9,606 bases of DNA from Acidobacteriota bacterium (GCA_021778815.1 JAJYBW010000109.1:1-9606), one strand, 5' to 3'. Positions 1-6,290 are shown, counted from the first letter of the stretch. The notes: generated by a model not told the origin, from the letters alone. A program made the numbers and translations.

Positions 1-588
1 GGGATCATAGCCACGATAGAGGCCGTTGAAGTCAGCGATCTCCCTGTTTTCCTCCTGATCCCGAATCCCGGCGTCGAACACGAAGCCGGTGTGACTTCGC
101 GCGGCAATTCCGTTGCCCAGGTTCGAACCGATGAGAGTGCCGTCGATAATCTTTCCAAATCCGTCGGCTACGTAAACGTCGCCTGGCTGCAGTTCCGCAA
201 TGGGCCATGAATTGGTGTCGCCCACCCGGTGCTCCTGCTTACCCTCAGTGGCAATGGCTGCGGCCATGTCGGGGCGCAAAGGCATGTACTGGGCGGTCAG
301 GGCTCGGCCGGCAAAAGATTTACCAGGGTGAAGGGCCTGCCATCCGCCCTCGAACTGATTGTCGTAACCGTGACCACGCAGAAAATCCCAGATGTCTTCG
401 ATCGTCATATTTGTGGCGCGTTTCAGCAAGTCATCGGGCAATTTCGGACGTCCATCCGGGAAACGCTCGCCCTTCCAACCCGACGTATAGAAGAGAATCT
501 GCTGGCGCGTCATTTTCACTTGACCGAAAACGGGCGATGTCCCCAACACTGTGCAGGCCAGCACGACAGTCCACATCATCTTCTTCAC
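1..588 (-). CDS. Exported RraA/HMG-aldolase-like protein (3' part outside window)
   Basis: Reading the minus strand gives 196 codons with no stop, running off the left edge. The GTG start at 588 is chosen because an AAGGAG Shine-Dalgarno lies 6 nt upstream; an in-frame ATG at 579 would be 15 nt away. Residues 1-22 form a Sec-type signal (KK, then a hydrophobic run, cleavage likely at VFG|Q). Residues 136-177 carry the RraA-fold signature: GDVYVADGFGK, then GTLIGSNLGN (150-159), then FDAGIRD with the Arg176-Asp177 pair. In the family, this Arg-Asp pair serves metal-dependent aldolase/decarboxylase chemistry in HMG/oxaloacetate aldolases; other members regulate RNase E. A periplasmic location excludes an RNase E role and favours small-molecule aldolase chemistry, which is inference. 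It is the last visible gene of a minus-strand cluster, 99 nt after the stop of the PLP-enzyme gene ending at 688. The family assignment is fairly secure and the substrate is unknown. Confidence 0.85.
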   Translation of the reverse strand, partial: MKKMMWTVVLACTVLGTSPVFGQVKMTRQQILFYTSGWKGERFPDGRPKLPDDLLKRATNMTIEDIWDFLRGHGYDNQFEGGWQALHPGKSFAGRALTAQYMPLRPDMAAAIATEGKQEHRVGDTNSWPIAELQPGDVYVADGFGKIIDGTLIGSNLGNGIAARSHTGFVFDAGIRDQEENREIADFNGLYRGYDP

Positions 589-594
589 GCGAAT

Positions 595-600
595 CTCCTT
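595..600 (-). promoter_or_regulatory. Ribosome binding site AAGGAG fixing a GTG start
   Basis: AAGGAG on the minus strand, 6 nt before the GTG at 588-586. It decides for the GTG over the ATG codons at 579 and 576 of the RraA-like gene. Confidence 0.7.
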
Positions 601-687
601 TTTAGCGCGAACACGCCAATGGGAATTAAGTTGTTCTATCGCAGGCTACATTCAACGGGTTTTGCCTACCTTTCGTGTCTCTTCACC

Positions 688-1974
688 TTACGAAGCTCGA
701 GTCCCGGCAGCCGTCATCAGAATCTGCTTCAACCGTTCGGCGACGATCAAATCCTGACCAGGCTGCAGCATCCACACTCCCACCACAATCGTGTTTGCGT
801 CACCTGGCAATCCAGGCTCCGGAGCGCCGGTCGCCGGATGTAACTCAATGCTCGGAGAACCATGGCGGCACATCTTAGCCACTTCCAGCGGCGCAATCTT
901 AACTTTCTCTTGGTCATAACGCAATAAAAGAGTGGGAACGTGGTTCGCCACTTCAGGAACATAAATCTGCGCTGTGAGCGTAGGTACGCTAGAAAGATAG
1001 TCGGCGATTCTCTGCGCGCGCCCGCGGAACTCCCTTTCCATCCCCTCATCAGTTTGGCTCAGCAGCCAGTCCACGGCGGCTACCATCCCGACAATTTGTT
1101 CCTTCGCCACCTTCTGTCCGCGGCCCACCACGTCATCAACTGGGTTATTGTTTCGCGTTGCGGCTGCGATCAATTCTTTCTTGCCGAGTAATAACCCCGC
1201 ATTCTGCGGCCCTCGAATTCCCTTCCCTCCAGAGAAACAAACCAGGTCAAATCCCATTTGGGTATAGTTCCATAGGTTCGATATAGGAGGCATGTCCGCG
1301 GCGGCATCGTTCATGCTGGGAACCTTATGTTCATGGGAAACTCGAATCCAATCCTCGCGGCTGATCCTTCCACTTGTCGCCGCATTAAAGAAATGTGTCA
1401 TCACAGTTCTTTCCGTGAAAGCCGCGCGATATTCATCCAGAGTTTCTACTTCCACAATGTGAACACCGCAGTTCAACAGTGCATGGTCATACCCGTAGCG
1501 GTGTCCTTTCTGCATAATGGCCTCATTTTTCAAAGAGTCCATCCCCTGTGGCATAAGCGGCGGGATCCGCTCACCTCGCCTGTCATTCGCCACCGTCACA
1601 CATGCCGCGGCTCCAAGAGTAAGTGCGGACGCAGCCCCCGCAGACACTAACGCCGATTCGCAGCGCAATCGTTTCGCAATGTAGGATCCAGCCGCTAGCT
1701 GCAGCTCTTCCAGACGCACAGGATGTTTGGCCGCCCGGGCAACTGCCGCTTGGACGCTCTCCGGCATGATCGCCGCTGTCAAACTCGTATAGGTGCCCGC
1801 AGCATTGATGATCTCCTGCACACCCAGCTTCGCGTAGTAGTCGACGCCATTGTCTTCCGGAGAAACCTCCGCGCCAATAGCGCGCATCGGCGTCATCACG
1901 CTGGAAAATCCAATGGAAGCGAGCGCAGCGCGAGCGTGAGCAAAGAAAGACCGGCGCGAATAGCGAATCGTCAT
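688..1974 (-). CDS. Tat-exported SelA-fold PLP-dependent enzyme (paralogue 1)
   Basis: This 428-residue protein belongs to the SelA/YhfS/DgaE-like branch of fold-type I PLP enzymes. Residues 5-35 are a twin-arginine signal (SRRSFF, hydrophobic stretch, AIGA). Family landmarks follow in order: INAAGTYTSL (56-65) at the N-terminal active-site loop; the SAGAASALTL stretch (111-120), which normally binds PLP phosphate; NDAAAD with Asp223, the expected partner of the pyridine nitrogen; and SGGKGIRGPQNAG, with Lys251 as the expected Schiff-base lysine. The ATG at 1974 has an AGAGG ribosome site about 6 nt upstream. It lies 135 nt downstream of its paralogue and 99 nt before the RraA-like gene, all on the minus strand, so an operon is likely. 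Characterised relatives include D-glucosaminate-6-phosphate ammonia-lyase. A true selenocysteine synthase is unlikely because of the export signal. The exact reaction is not determinable from sequence. Confidence 0.87.
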   Translation of the reverse strand: MTIRYSRRSFFAHARAALASIGFSSVMTPMRAIGAEVSPEDNGVDYYAKLGVQEIINAAGTYTSLTAAIMPESVQAAVARAAKHPVRLEELQLAAGSYIAKRLRCESALVSAGAASALTLGAAACVTVANDRRGERIPPLMPQGMDSLKNEAIMQKGHRYGYDHALLNCGVHIVEVETLDEYRAAFTERTVMTHFFNAATSGRISREDWIRVSHEHKVPSMNDAAADMPPISNLWNYTQMGFDLVCFSGGKGIRGPQNAGLLLGKKELIAAATRNNNPVDDVVGRGQKVAKEQIVGMVAAVDWLLSQTDEGMEREFRGRAQRIADYLSSVPTLTAQIYVPEVANHVPTLLLRYDQEKVKIAPLEVAKMCRHGSPSIELHPATGAPEPGLPGDANTIVVGVWMLQPGQDLIVAERLKQILMTAAGTRAS

Positions 1975-2109
1975 GGTTTCCTCTCTAAGACGTTGCTTTC
2001 TGTTGACGCAATCTAGTTGGTTCCAACTCTACCAAGTGATCCGAGTATGTATCACCGTAGTCGGCCGTGCATAACTCTCTCCGGGATTTCAGGGGTCCAC
2101 TCGCCGCCG

Positions 2110-3378
2110 TCAAACCTGGTGCTGGCGCAGAACTTTCGACAGAGCATCGGCAATCACTCGATCTTCGCCCGGCTGCAACACAATGGCGGTGATCCCGATG
2201 CTGCCGGCTCCGCCGTGTCCACCACCCCCTAGAACAATGGATGGCTTCATGTTCGCAAGCTCTCGATTCACCTGGCCTGCGTCAATGGAGAACTTGCTGG
2301 GATCCAGATGGATCTGAATGGTTGGAAAATTATTCGCAATCTCCGGAACATGTCTCGTGACTGTAACTCCCGCGATTTTGCTGACCTTATTCGCAATCGT
2401 ATCCAGCTGTCTCCACTGCTCTTTTGCAAGCACCTGTTCGTCTTCGGCCAAGTAAATCTCCAGCGTCTTCACCATGCCAACAATCTCTTCTTTGCCAACC
2501 TTCGTTGGGCGACCCAGAGTATCCTCGTTCGGACTCATATTCAGCAGCGCATTGCTGATCATTGGCTGGCGGCCGATCAGCAGACCCGTGCATTGTGGTC
2601 CACGCATGGCTTTGCCTCCGCTGAATGAGATCAGATCGAATCCCATATTTGCGTAATCCGAGAGATGCGATTTTGGAGGCGTGTCCGCTGCCGCGTCAAT
2701 AAACGCCGGAAGATTCGCCGCATGAGCCAGCTTCAACCACTCTTCCCTCTTAATCTGTCCATCCGGATCTGCCAGATTTAGAAAGTGCATAGCGGCGGTC
2801 CGTTCACTGATGGCACTATGTACATCGGCGACCGTCTCTACCTCAACAATTTTCACTCCCGTCGCACGAATCTGATGGTTCCAGGGGCTGCGATGTGCCT
2901 TCTGAATGATGACCTCGGACTTAAGTCCCGTAAGGTCCGGAATCTGTTTGATATAGGTTTCATTGCTTCCGGTCAAGATTCCGGAATAGCCATTTTGGAT
3001 GGCGGATGCCGCTCCAGAAGTGACGAGCGCGCTATAGCCCTGCGGCAGCTTCAGCATCTCCGCGATGCGTTTACCGGCGGCGGCCTCTAGGTCATTAATG
3101 TTGACAAAGTGCAGAGAGGCCAGCTTCATCACCGCTTCGGCCTCCGGTCGCATCAGCGATCCTCCCAGGTAAGTCATCGTTCCCTGACCGTTGATGACCG
3201 TGGTTAATCCAAGCTCTTCGTATACATTCCCGCTCTCCCCAAGGCCTTTGATCTTTCCACTCCACGAGGAAACGCGCTTGTCTGGCGCCGACGCACCCAG
3301 GGCCTTGCGGCCAATCGTTGACGCGGACAGAGCTGCAAGCACATGTAAGAAAGCCCGACGATTGATCTTATGTCGCAC
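2110..3378 (-). CDS. Tat-exported SelA-fold PLP-dependent enzyme (paralogue 2)
   Basis: This 422-residue paralogue of the protein at 688-1974 shares the same landmarks: INGQGTMTYLGG (62-73), VTSGAASAIQNG (119-130), FIDAAAD with Asp228, and SFSGGKAMRGPQCTG with the predicted PLP lysine at 256. Residues 5-29 are a twin-arginine signal (INRRAFLHVLAALSAS, then ALGA). The start is GTG at 3378, supported by a GGAGGT ribosome site 6 nt upstream. A Gly-rich segment (LGGGGHGGAG, 383-392) near the C-terminus replaces the Pro-rich loop of the paralogue and may alter the substrate pocket; this is inference. It is the first gene of the minus-strand cluster. About 75 nt upstream there is a TACAAT -10-like hexamer at 3458-3453, without a convincing -35. 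The product is probably a periplasmic lyase or racemase-like PLP enzyme; the substrate is unknown. Confidence 0.88.
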   Translation of the reverse strand: MRHKINRRAFLHVLAALSASTIGRKALGASAPDKRVSSWSGKIKGLGESGNVYEELGLTTVINGQGTMTYLGGSLMRPEAEAVMKLASLHFVNINDLEAAAGKRIAEMLKLPQGYSALVTSGAASAIQNGYSGILTGSNETYIKQIPDLTGLKSEVIIQKAHRSPWNHQIRATGVKIVEVETVADVHSAISERTAAMHFLNLADPDGQIKREEWLKLAHAANLPAFIDAAADTPPKSHLSDYANMGFDLISFSGGKAMRGPQCTGLLIGRQPMISNALLNMSPNEDTLGRPTKVGKEEIVGMVKTLEIYLAEDEQVLAKEQWRQLDTIANKVSKIAGVTVTRHVPEIANNFPTIQIHLDPSKFSIDAGQVNRELANMKPSIVLGGGGHGGAGSIGITAIVLQPGEDRVIADALSKVLRQHQV

Positions 3379-3384
3379 GAAATT

Positions 3385-3390
3385 ACCTCC
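3385..3390 (-). promoter_or_regulatory. Strong ribosome binding site GGAGGT before a GTG start
   Basis: GGAGGT on the minus strand, 6 nt before the GTG at 3378-3376. It fixes the start of the first PLP-enzyme gene and places the RR motif at residues 7-8, as expected for a Tat signal. Confidence 0.75.
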
Positions 3391-3929
3391 GGTGGATTCA
3401 AATGGGTTGGGATGTGAGCACTTCTCGTCCTCACAGGTGCATATGACTGACTATTGTATCGAGACGCGGAATCAATCCTTGCCAAAACTCATTACAACAT
3501 GCCGGTTGTGGTTTACGGCAAAGTTCAGCGAGCATGCGAGGCTCACTCACGTGGATGGACGACCATGGGCGATCGGAAGCGCGTCGCTATTGCCTTCCAT
3601 GTGGACGAAGACGGGGTAAATATCATCGGAGTCTTCTACTAGGATTATGAACCGGCCCTGCTCGATGAAGCGTGCGATGACGAGGTAGACAACGCTGTCC
3701 TGCTCGATTCGATAGCCTTCAACGGCTTCAGCGATGGCCAGCGCTCATAGAGAACATGGCCGTTATCCAGGGGCCCCTAAGGTCAGCATATGAGCAAATT
3801 CACTTGCCGGCCAACTGGGCGCGGTTAGCTTGCACACGGGTCGTCCATTGGTATTAGATTGTAGTAGGGCAAATGGAACGCATGGCCTTGGCTCGCAAGG
3901 TATTGTGCTGCGTCTGGTAGGGTTGTCAA
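3391..3929. other. Intergenic region between divergent cluster and phosphofructokinase gene
   Basis: This 539-nt stretch holds no intact gene. The left part should contain the minus-strand promoter of the PLP-enzyme cluster (only a TACAAT hexamer at 3458-3453 is visible). The middle holds a possible decayed ParE-like frame (3454-3750). The right part should hold the plus-strand promoter of the phosphofructokinase gene: TTGCAC at 3830-3835 followed after 16 nt by TATTAG at 3852-3857 is the best candidate and is weak. No terminator or RNA gene was recognised. Confidence 0.5.
3454..3750 (+). pseudogene. Possible remnant of a RelE/ParE-family toxin
   Basis: One plus-strand frame reads RKRVAIAFHVDEDGVNIIGVFY (about 3574-3639), then a TAG at 3640-3642, then DYEPALLDEACDDEVD. 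The pattern of a basic residue, a beta strand, an acidic turn, a second strand ending IGVFY, then a short gap and DYE-AL resembles the C-terminal half of ParE/RelE toxins, where a Gly-Gly-Gln/Arg tripeptide usually sits at the place of the stop. No recognisable ParE N-terminal helices precede it and no antitoxin gene is adjacent. If real, it is a broken, non-functional remnant. The antisense strand also has a 64-codon open frame across this region, without a good start, so coding potential alone does not settle the strand. The assignment rests on motif memory and is tentative. Confidence 0.3.
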
Positions 3930-5060
3930 ATGGCCAAAAAGATCAGGCGGATCGGCATCCTCACCGCCGGTGGCGACAGCCCTGGGCTGAATGCTGCCAT
4001 CCGCAGTGTCGGCAAGGCGGCGCACGGCTACTATGGCATGGAGGTCATTGGATTTCGCGATGGCTTTCGCGGCGTTGTCGAGAATCGGCGCATTGATCTG
4101 GATCACTCCGCCCTTTCCGGGATTCTCACAATCGGGGGCACAATTCTCGGCACCAGCCGCGACAAGCCGCACCGCATGGTAATCGACGGACGCACCAAGG
4201 ACATGACGAGTGTCATCAAAGCCAACCTGAAAAAATGGGGCATCGATTGTCTCGTCTGCCTCGGAGGAGGCGGTACGCAGAAGAACGCATTCCGTTTACA
4301 CCAGGCTGGCATTCACGTCATCACATTGCCCAAGACTATCGACAACGATGTGGCCATGACCGATGCCACGTTGGGTTATGCCACGGCCCTGGGGATTGCC
4401 ACCGACGCCATTGATCGTCTGCACAGCACCGCCCACAGCCATCATCGCATCATCGTCGCGGAGATTATGGGACATCGCGCTGGTTGGCTCACGCTGGGTG
4501 CGGGACTGGCGGGCGGGGCGGACGTCATTCTCATCCCCGAAATTCCCTACGACGTGGAGAAGATCGCCGAGGCCATCGGTCGACGCAGCAAGCAAGGGAG
4601 CAACTTCAGCATTGTGGCCGTGGCCGAAGGCGCCATGAGCCGGAACGATGCGCTGGTCTTTGGAATCGCCGAAAAGGCTCTCAAACGGGCCAAGACCCTG
4701 AACGAGAAGCTTGAGGCCAAGCGCGAGATCGCCGCCCTTGATGTCCTGCATGAGGGCAACACGTTGCGTTTGGCCACGCAGCTGGAGGAACTGACACATC
4801 TTGAGTCCCGCGTGACCATCCTTGGCTATGTGCAGCGCGGAGGTACGCCCTGCGCGGAGGACCGGATACTCGCCACGCGTCTGGGGAGTGCTTGCGCCGA
4901 TCTGATCAACAAGGGGGTGTCTGGCGTGATGGTGGCGGCACGCGGCGGCGGCACCGAACCCGTGCCGCTGGATCAAGTGGCAGGCAAACTCAACCTGGTG
5001 CCTCCTGATCATTCGTGGGTACAGGCAGCTCGCAGGGTGGCGACGTGTCTTGGAGATTAA
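3930..5060 (+). CDS. 6-phosphofructokinase, PfkA family
   Basis: Phosphorylates fructose 6-phosphate to fructose 1,6-bisphosphate in cytoplasmic glycolysis. The 376 residues show the whole PfkA layout: nucleotide loop TAGGDSPGLNAAIR (12-25), TILGTSRDKP (71-80), LGGGGTQ (111-117), PKTIDND (134-140) with catalytic Asp138 and Asp140 (E. coli Asp127/Asp129), the MGHRAGW substrate segment (180-186), AEG (232-234) and GYVQRGGTPCAEDRI (299-313). Gly115, at the position of E. coli Gly104, favours ATP over pyrophosphate as donor. Lys135, at E. coli 124, occurs in pyrophosphate enzymes but also in the plant/trypanosome-like ATP group, so ATP use is likely but unproven. Oddity: the position of Mg-binding Asp103 is Gly114. 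The protein is longer than E. coli PfkA (320 residues), as in the longer clades. The ATG at 3930 has only a weak GGTAGGG ribosome site. The gene stands alone, with higher GC than the region to its right. Confidence 0.93.
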   Translation: MAKKIRRIGILTAGGDSPGLNAAIRSVGKAAHGYYGMEVIGFRDGFRGVVENRRIDLDHSALSGILTIGGTILGTSRDKPHRMVIDGRTKDMTSVIKANLKKWGIDCLVCLGGGGTQKNAFRLHQAGIHVITLPKTIDNDVAMTDATLGYATALGIATDAIDRLHSTAHSHHRIIVAEIMGHRAGWLTLGAGLAGGADVILIPEIPYDVEKIAEAIGRRSKQGSNFSIVAVAEGAMSRNDALVFGIAEKALKRAKTLNEKLEAKREIAALDVLHEGNTLRLATQLEELTHLESRVTILGYVQRGGTPCAEDRILATRLGSACADLINKGVSGVMVAARGGGTEPVPLDQVAGKLNLVPPDHSWVQAARRVATCLGD

Positions 5061-5255
5061 GCTAGTCAGCCGAAGCTACTTGATTGGACCAGCCAACAAT
5101 CGTCGGTCGTATAGAGAATTCACGGTTCGCAGGCCTCATAAAAGTCTGGTTCCCGACAAGTCCGCGCTCGCAGACGCGAGAATCAGCGTCGAAATTGCCT
5201 GAATCCCAGTTTTGCGGGAATGGCTCTGTTGCGATCTAGCGCCAATCAATAGCCA
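5061..5255. other. Spacer downstream of the phosphofructokinase gene
   Basis: No gene recognised. A weak imperfect inverted repeat (CCC/GGG around 5206-5219) lacks a T-run and is not a convincing terminator for the phosphofructokinase transcript. Confidence 0.4.
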
Positions 5256-5292
5256 TAAAAACCGAAACCGAGCGCACAAAGCACCCGGTTTC
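5256..5292 (-). terminator. Rho-independent terminator downstream of tRNA 3' end
   Basis: Reading the minus strand, GAAACCGGGTGC (5292-5281) pairs over 12 positions (two G-U) with GCGCTCGGTTTC (5275-5264) around the 5-nt loop TTTGT. GG and five T residues (5261-5257) follow. On the plus strand no T-run follows the stem, so the orientation is minus only. It lies 33 nt downstream of the CCA of the tRNA fragment, the usual place for a tRNA transcript terminator. Confidence 0.85.
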
Positions 5293-5325
5293 ATTGGGTT
5301 CGAAATTTGCGTTGATGTCCGTAAT

Positions 5326-5349
5326 TGGTTGCGGGGGCTGGATCTGAAC
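5326..5349 (-). other. 3' end fragment of initiator-type tRNA gene, probable attachment site
   Basis: The minus strand reads G-TTCAGAT (T-loop), CCAGC (3' side of the T-stem), CCCCGCA (positions 66-72 of the acceptor stem), A73 and CCA. TTCAAAT-CCRGC-CCCCGCA-ACCA is the end of bacterial initiator tRNA-fMet, whose A72 is unpaired with C1. Here there is one change in the T-loop. Upstream (above 5349) the sequence does not continue as a tRNA: the 5' half of the T-stem does not pair, and no anticodon or D-arm is present. A tRNA 3' fragment followed by a proper terminator is what remains at the far att site of an element integrated into a tRNA gene. The fragment is seen in the sequence; the att role is inference. 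Confidence 0.7.
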
Positions 5350-5558
5350 ACAAGACTCCGTTCCGTATTCCCATCAAGCCCATGTCCCCACGATCTATCT
5401 CATGACAGTCAGCCATATAAGGACATAACTTACTGGCTCGATACGGCATTGGCGTACTTTGGCAAAGCTCTTAAGGCTGGCAGAGCAGATCCTTGAGTCG
5501 GTGAAGTCAAAATTCGGCGCGGTCGGGTACCGTTGCGGATTTCAGGTCGCGTTCCAGC
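5350..5558. other. Short region between tRNA fragment and IS66 remnant
   Basis: No intact gene. On the minus strand, 5608-5507 holds an open frame of 33 codons without an ATG (AEDLARQIDLVRFAAIELER at its start) ending in TGA. It has coding-like composition but no family match that I recognise. It overlaps the 3' end of the transposase remnant in another frame, so either deletion or frameshift joined it to the IS. Confidence 0.35.
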
Positions 5559-5861
5559 TCAATTGCAGCAAATCGCACAAGGTCGATCTGCCTCGCCAAG
5601 TCTTCTGCTTATCAAGGAATTGCGTCGATGTTGCCCGATCTTCGCCATCGGGATCTCAAGCTGCCCTGCCTCATACAACTTGCGCCAGTGGAATACCTGG
5701 TTCGCGTTGACCCCATGCCCCTGAGCAACAGCCGCAGCCGAAACCCCAGGCTTCAGCGTCTGCTCTACAACCAGTCGCTTCTCCTCGATCGTCCTGTACT
5801 GTCGGGGCCTTCGCCTTCGACCAATCAGCGCAGTGGCTTCCATCCATATCCCTCCGGCCAT
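5559..5861 (-). CDS. IS66-family accessory protein TnpA-like, C-terminus degraded
   Basis: This 100-codon frame has a basic helix-turn-helix region (RRRRPRQYRTIEEKRLVVEQ at residues 15-34, then GVSAAAVAQGHGVNANQVFHW at about 39-59). This is the characteristic N-terminal DNA-binding domain of IS66 TnpA/IS3-like OrfA proteins. After about residue 75 the sequence loses resemblance to the usual short beta-rich tail and ends RPCAICCN*, suggesting a frameshift or deletion. The start could be the ATG at 5861 or the one at 5843. TnpA is required for IS66 transposition together with TnpB and TnpC, which are absent, so the product is probably non-functional. Its position directly inside the terminal repeat supports the family call. 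Confidence 0.72.
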   Translation of the reverse strand: MAGGIWMEATALIGRRRRPRQYRTIEEKRLVVEQTLKPGVSAAAVAQGHGVNANQVFHWRKLYEAGQLEIPMAKIGQHRRNSLISRRLGEADRPCAICCN

Positions 5862-5916
5862 GGCAACAAGCCATGTCTACAAAGAGCATGACGATCCGAA
5901 ACCGCGCTGTCGAGAC

Positions 5917-5936
5917 GGCCCTCAGTCGACGCTTAC
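5917..5936 (-). repeat. IS66-family terminal inverted repeat (outer end)
   Basis: The minus strand starting at 5936 reads GTAAGCGTCGACTGAGG and onward, matching the conserved IS66-family tip GTAAGCG. The adjoining outside bases 5937-5944 (TATGCTCT) would be one half of the 8-bp target duplication. The other half is not found because the opposite end is lost. Confidence 0.7.
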
Positions 5937-6116
5937 TATGCTCTCCTTGTCCAGTGTCTCTCTTCTCCACTGGCACAGTTCAAGCCGGGCACTCCAATTC
6001 CCAAGGGAGCAAAGCTGTTCGATGAAGCCTGGGACGAGGATTTGCGCCAGAAGACATGGACATTACCAGTAAATGTCCGTCAAGCCGTGGAGGATCTCAA
6101 AATTAACAAGAAGTGA
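5937..6116 (+). pseudogene. C-terminal remnant of an unidentified gene interrupted by the IS66 element
   Basis: From the first base outside the IS repeat, one plus-strand frame is open for 59 codons to a TGA at 6114-6116. From about 5973 it looks protein-like: AQFKPGTPIPKGAKLFDEAW, continuing DEDLRQKTWTLPVNVRQAVE and ending INKK*. It has an acidic/aromatic, soluble C-terminal character, in contrast to the surrounding noise. There is no start codon or ribosome site, so it is the 3' end of a gene whose 5' part was removed or displaced when the IS inserted and later decayed. I do not recognise the family and assign no function. Confidence 0.4.
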
Positions 6117-6232
6117 CTGGGGAAAGGGACTGCAAATGCGCGAAGAATATCGTATGTTATCCGCTGGCCTTTATATGAGACAGCTTCTAATCAGGTTGTG
6201 CCTCGGCGATTACCATGTTGAAGCTGGCCAAG

Positions 6233-6270
6233 CGTGTAGGTCATCTGTCTACGTGTAGGTCATCTGTCTA
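6233..6270. repeat. Perfect 19-bp tandem duplication
   Basis: CGTGTAGGTCATCTGTCTA occurs twice head to tail (6233-6251 and 6252-6270) with no mismatch. Probably a recent slippage or repair duplication in non-coding DNA. Confidence 0.95.
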
Positions 6271-6290
6271 TAAGAAGCACAAAACTTTCT

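Larger units (their letters stand above)
5559..5936 (-). mobile_element. Truncated IS66-family insertion sequence
   Basis: The outer end is at 5936, where the minus strand begins GTAAGCGTCGACTGAGGGCC; GTAAGCG is the typical tip of IS66-family inverted repeats. About 75 nt inside, a TnpA (OrfA)-type frame begins, the normal spacing for this family. TnpB, the large transposase TnpC and the second inverted repeat are missing: no facing GTAAGCG copy was found between 5061 and 5558. The element is therefore a one-ended remnant that cannot move by itself. The inner (left) boundary is uncertain. Confidence 0.75.

Noticed and set aside
229..843. 204-codon plus-strand frame over the RraA-like gene and the adjoining PLP-enzyme end
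   Set aside because: It crosses two minus-strand genes and their spacer, with no domain; it is a shadow frame.
688..3378. Annotation of the two PLP enzymes as selenocysteine synthase (selA)
   Set aside because: Both carry Tat signals and lie in a metabolic cluster without selB or tRNA-Sec. Only the fold is shared.
4296..5012. 238-codon minus-strand open frame opposite the phosphofructokinase gene
   Set aside because: It is the antisense of a confidently identified gene with full PfkA motifs. It is long only because of the GC-rich codon pattern, and shows no domain of its own.
5136..5351. 71-codon minus-strand frame starting within the tRNA fragment
   Set aside because: It runs through the tRNA 3' end and its terminator hairpin, so it is very unlikely to be translated.
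5212..5496. 94-codon plus-strand frame containing NWLRGLDLNTRLR
   Set aside because: This peptide is the well-known antisense translation of the tRNA-fMet 3' end. It pointed to the tRNA fragment rather than to a protein.
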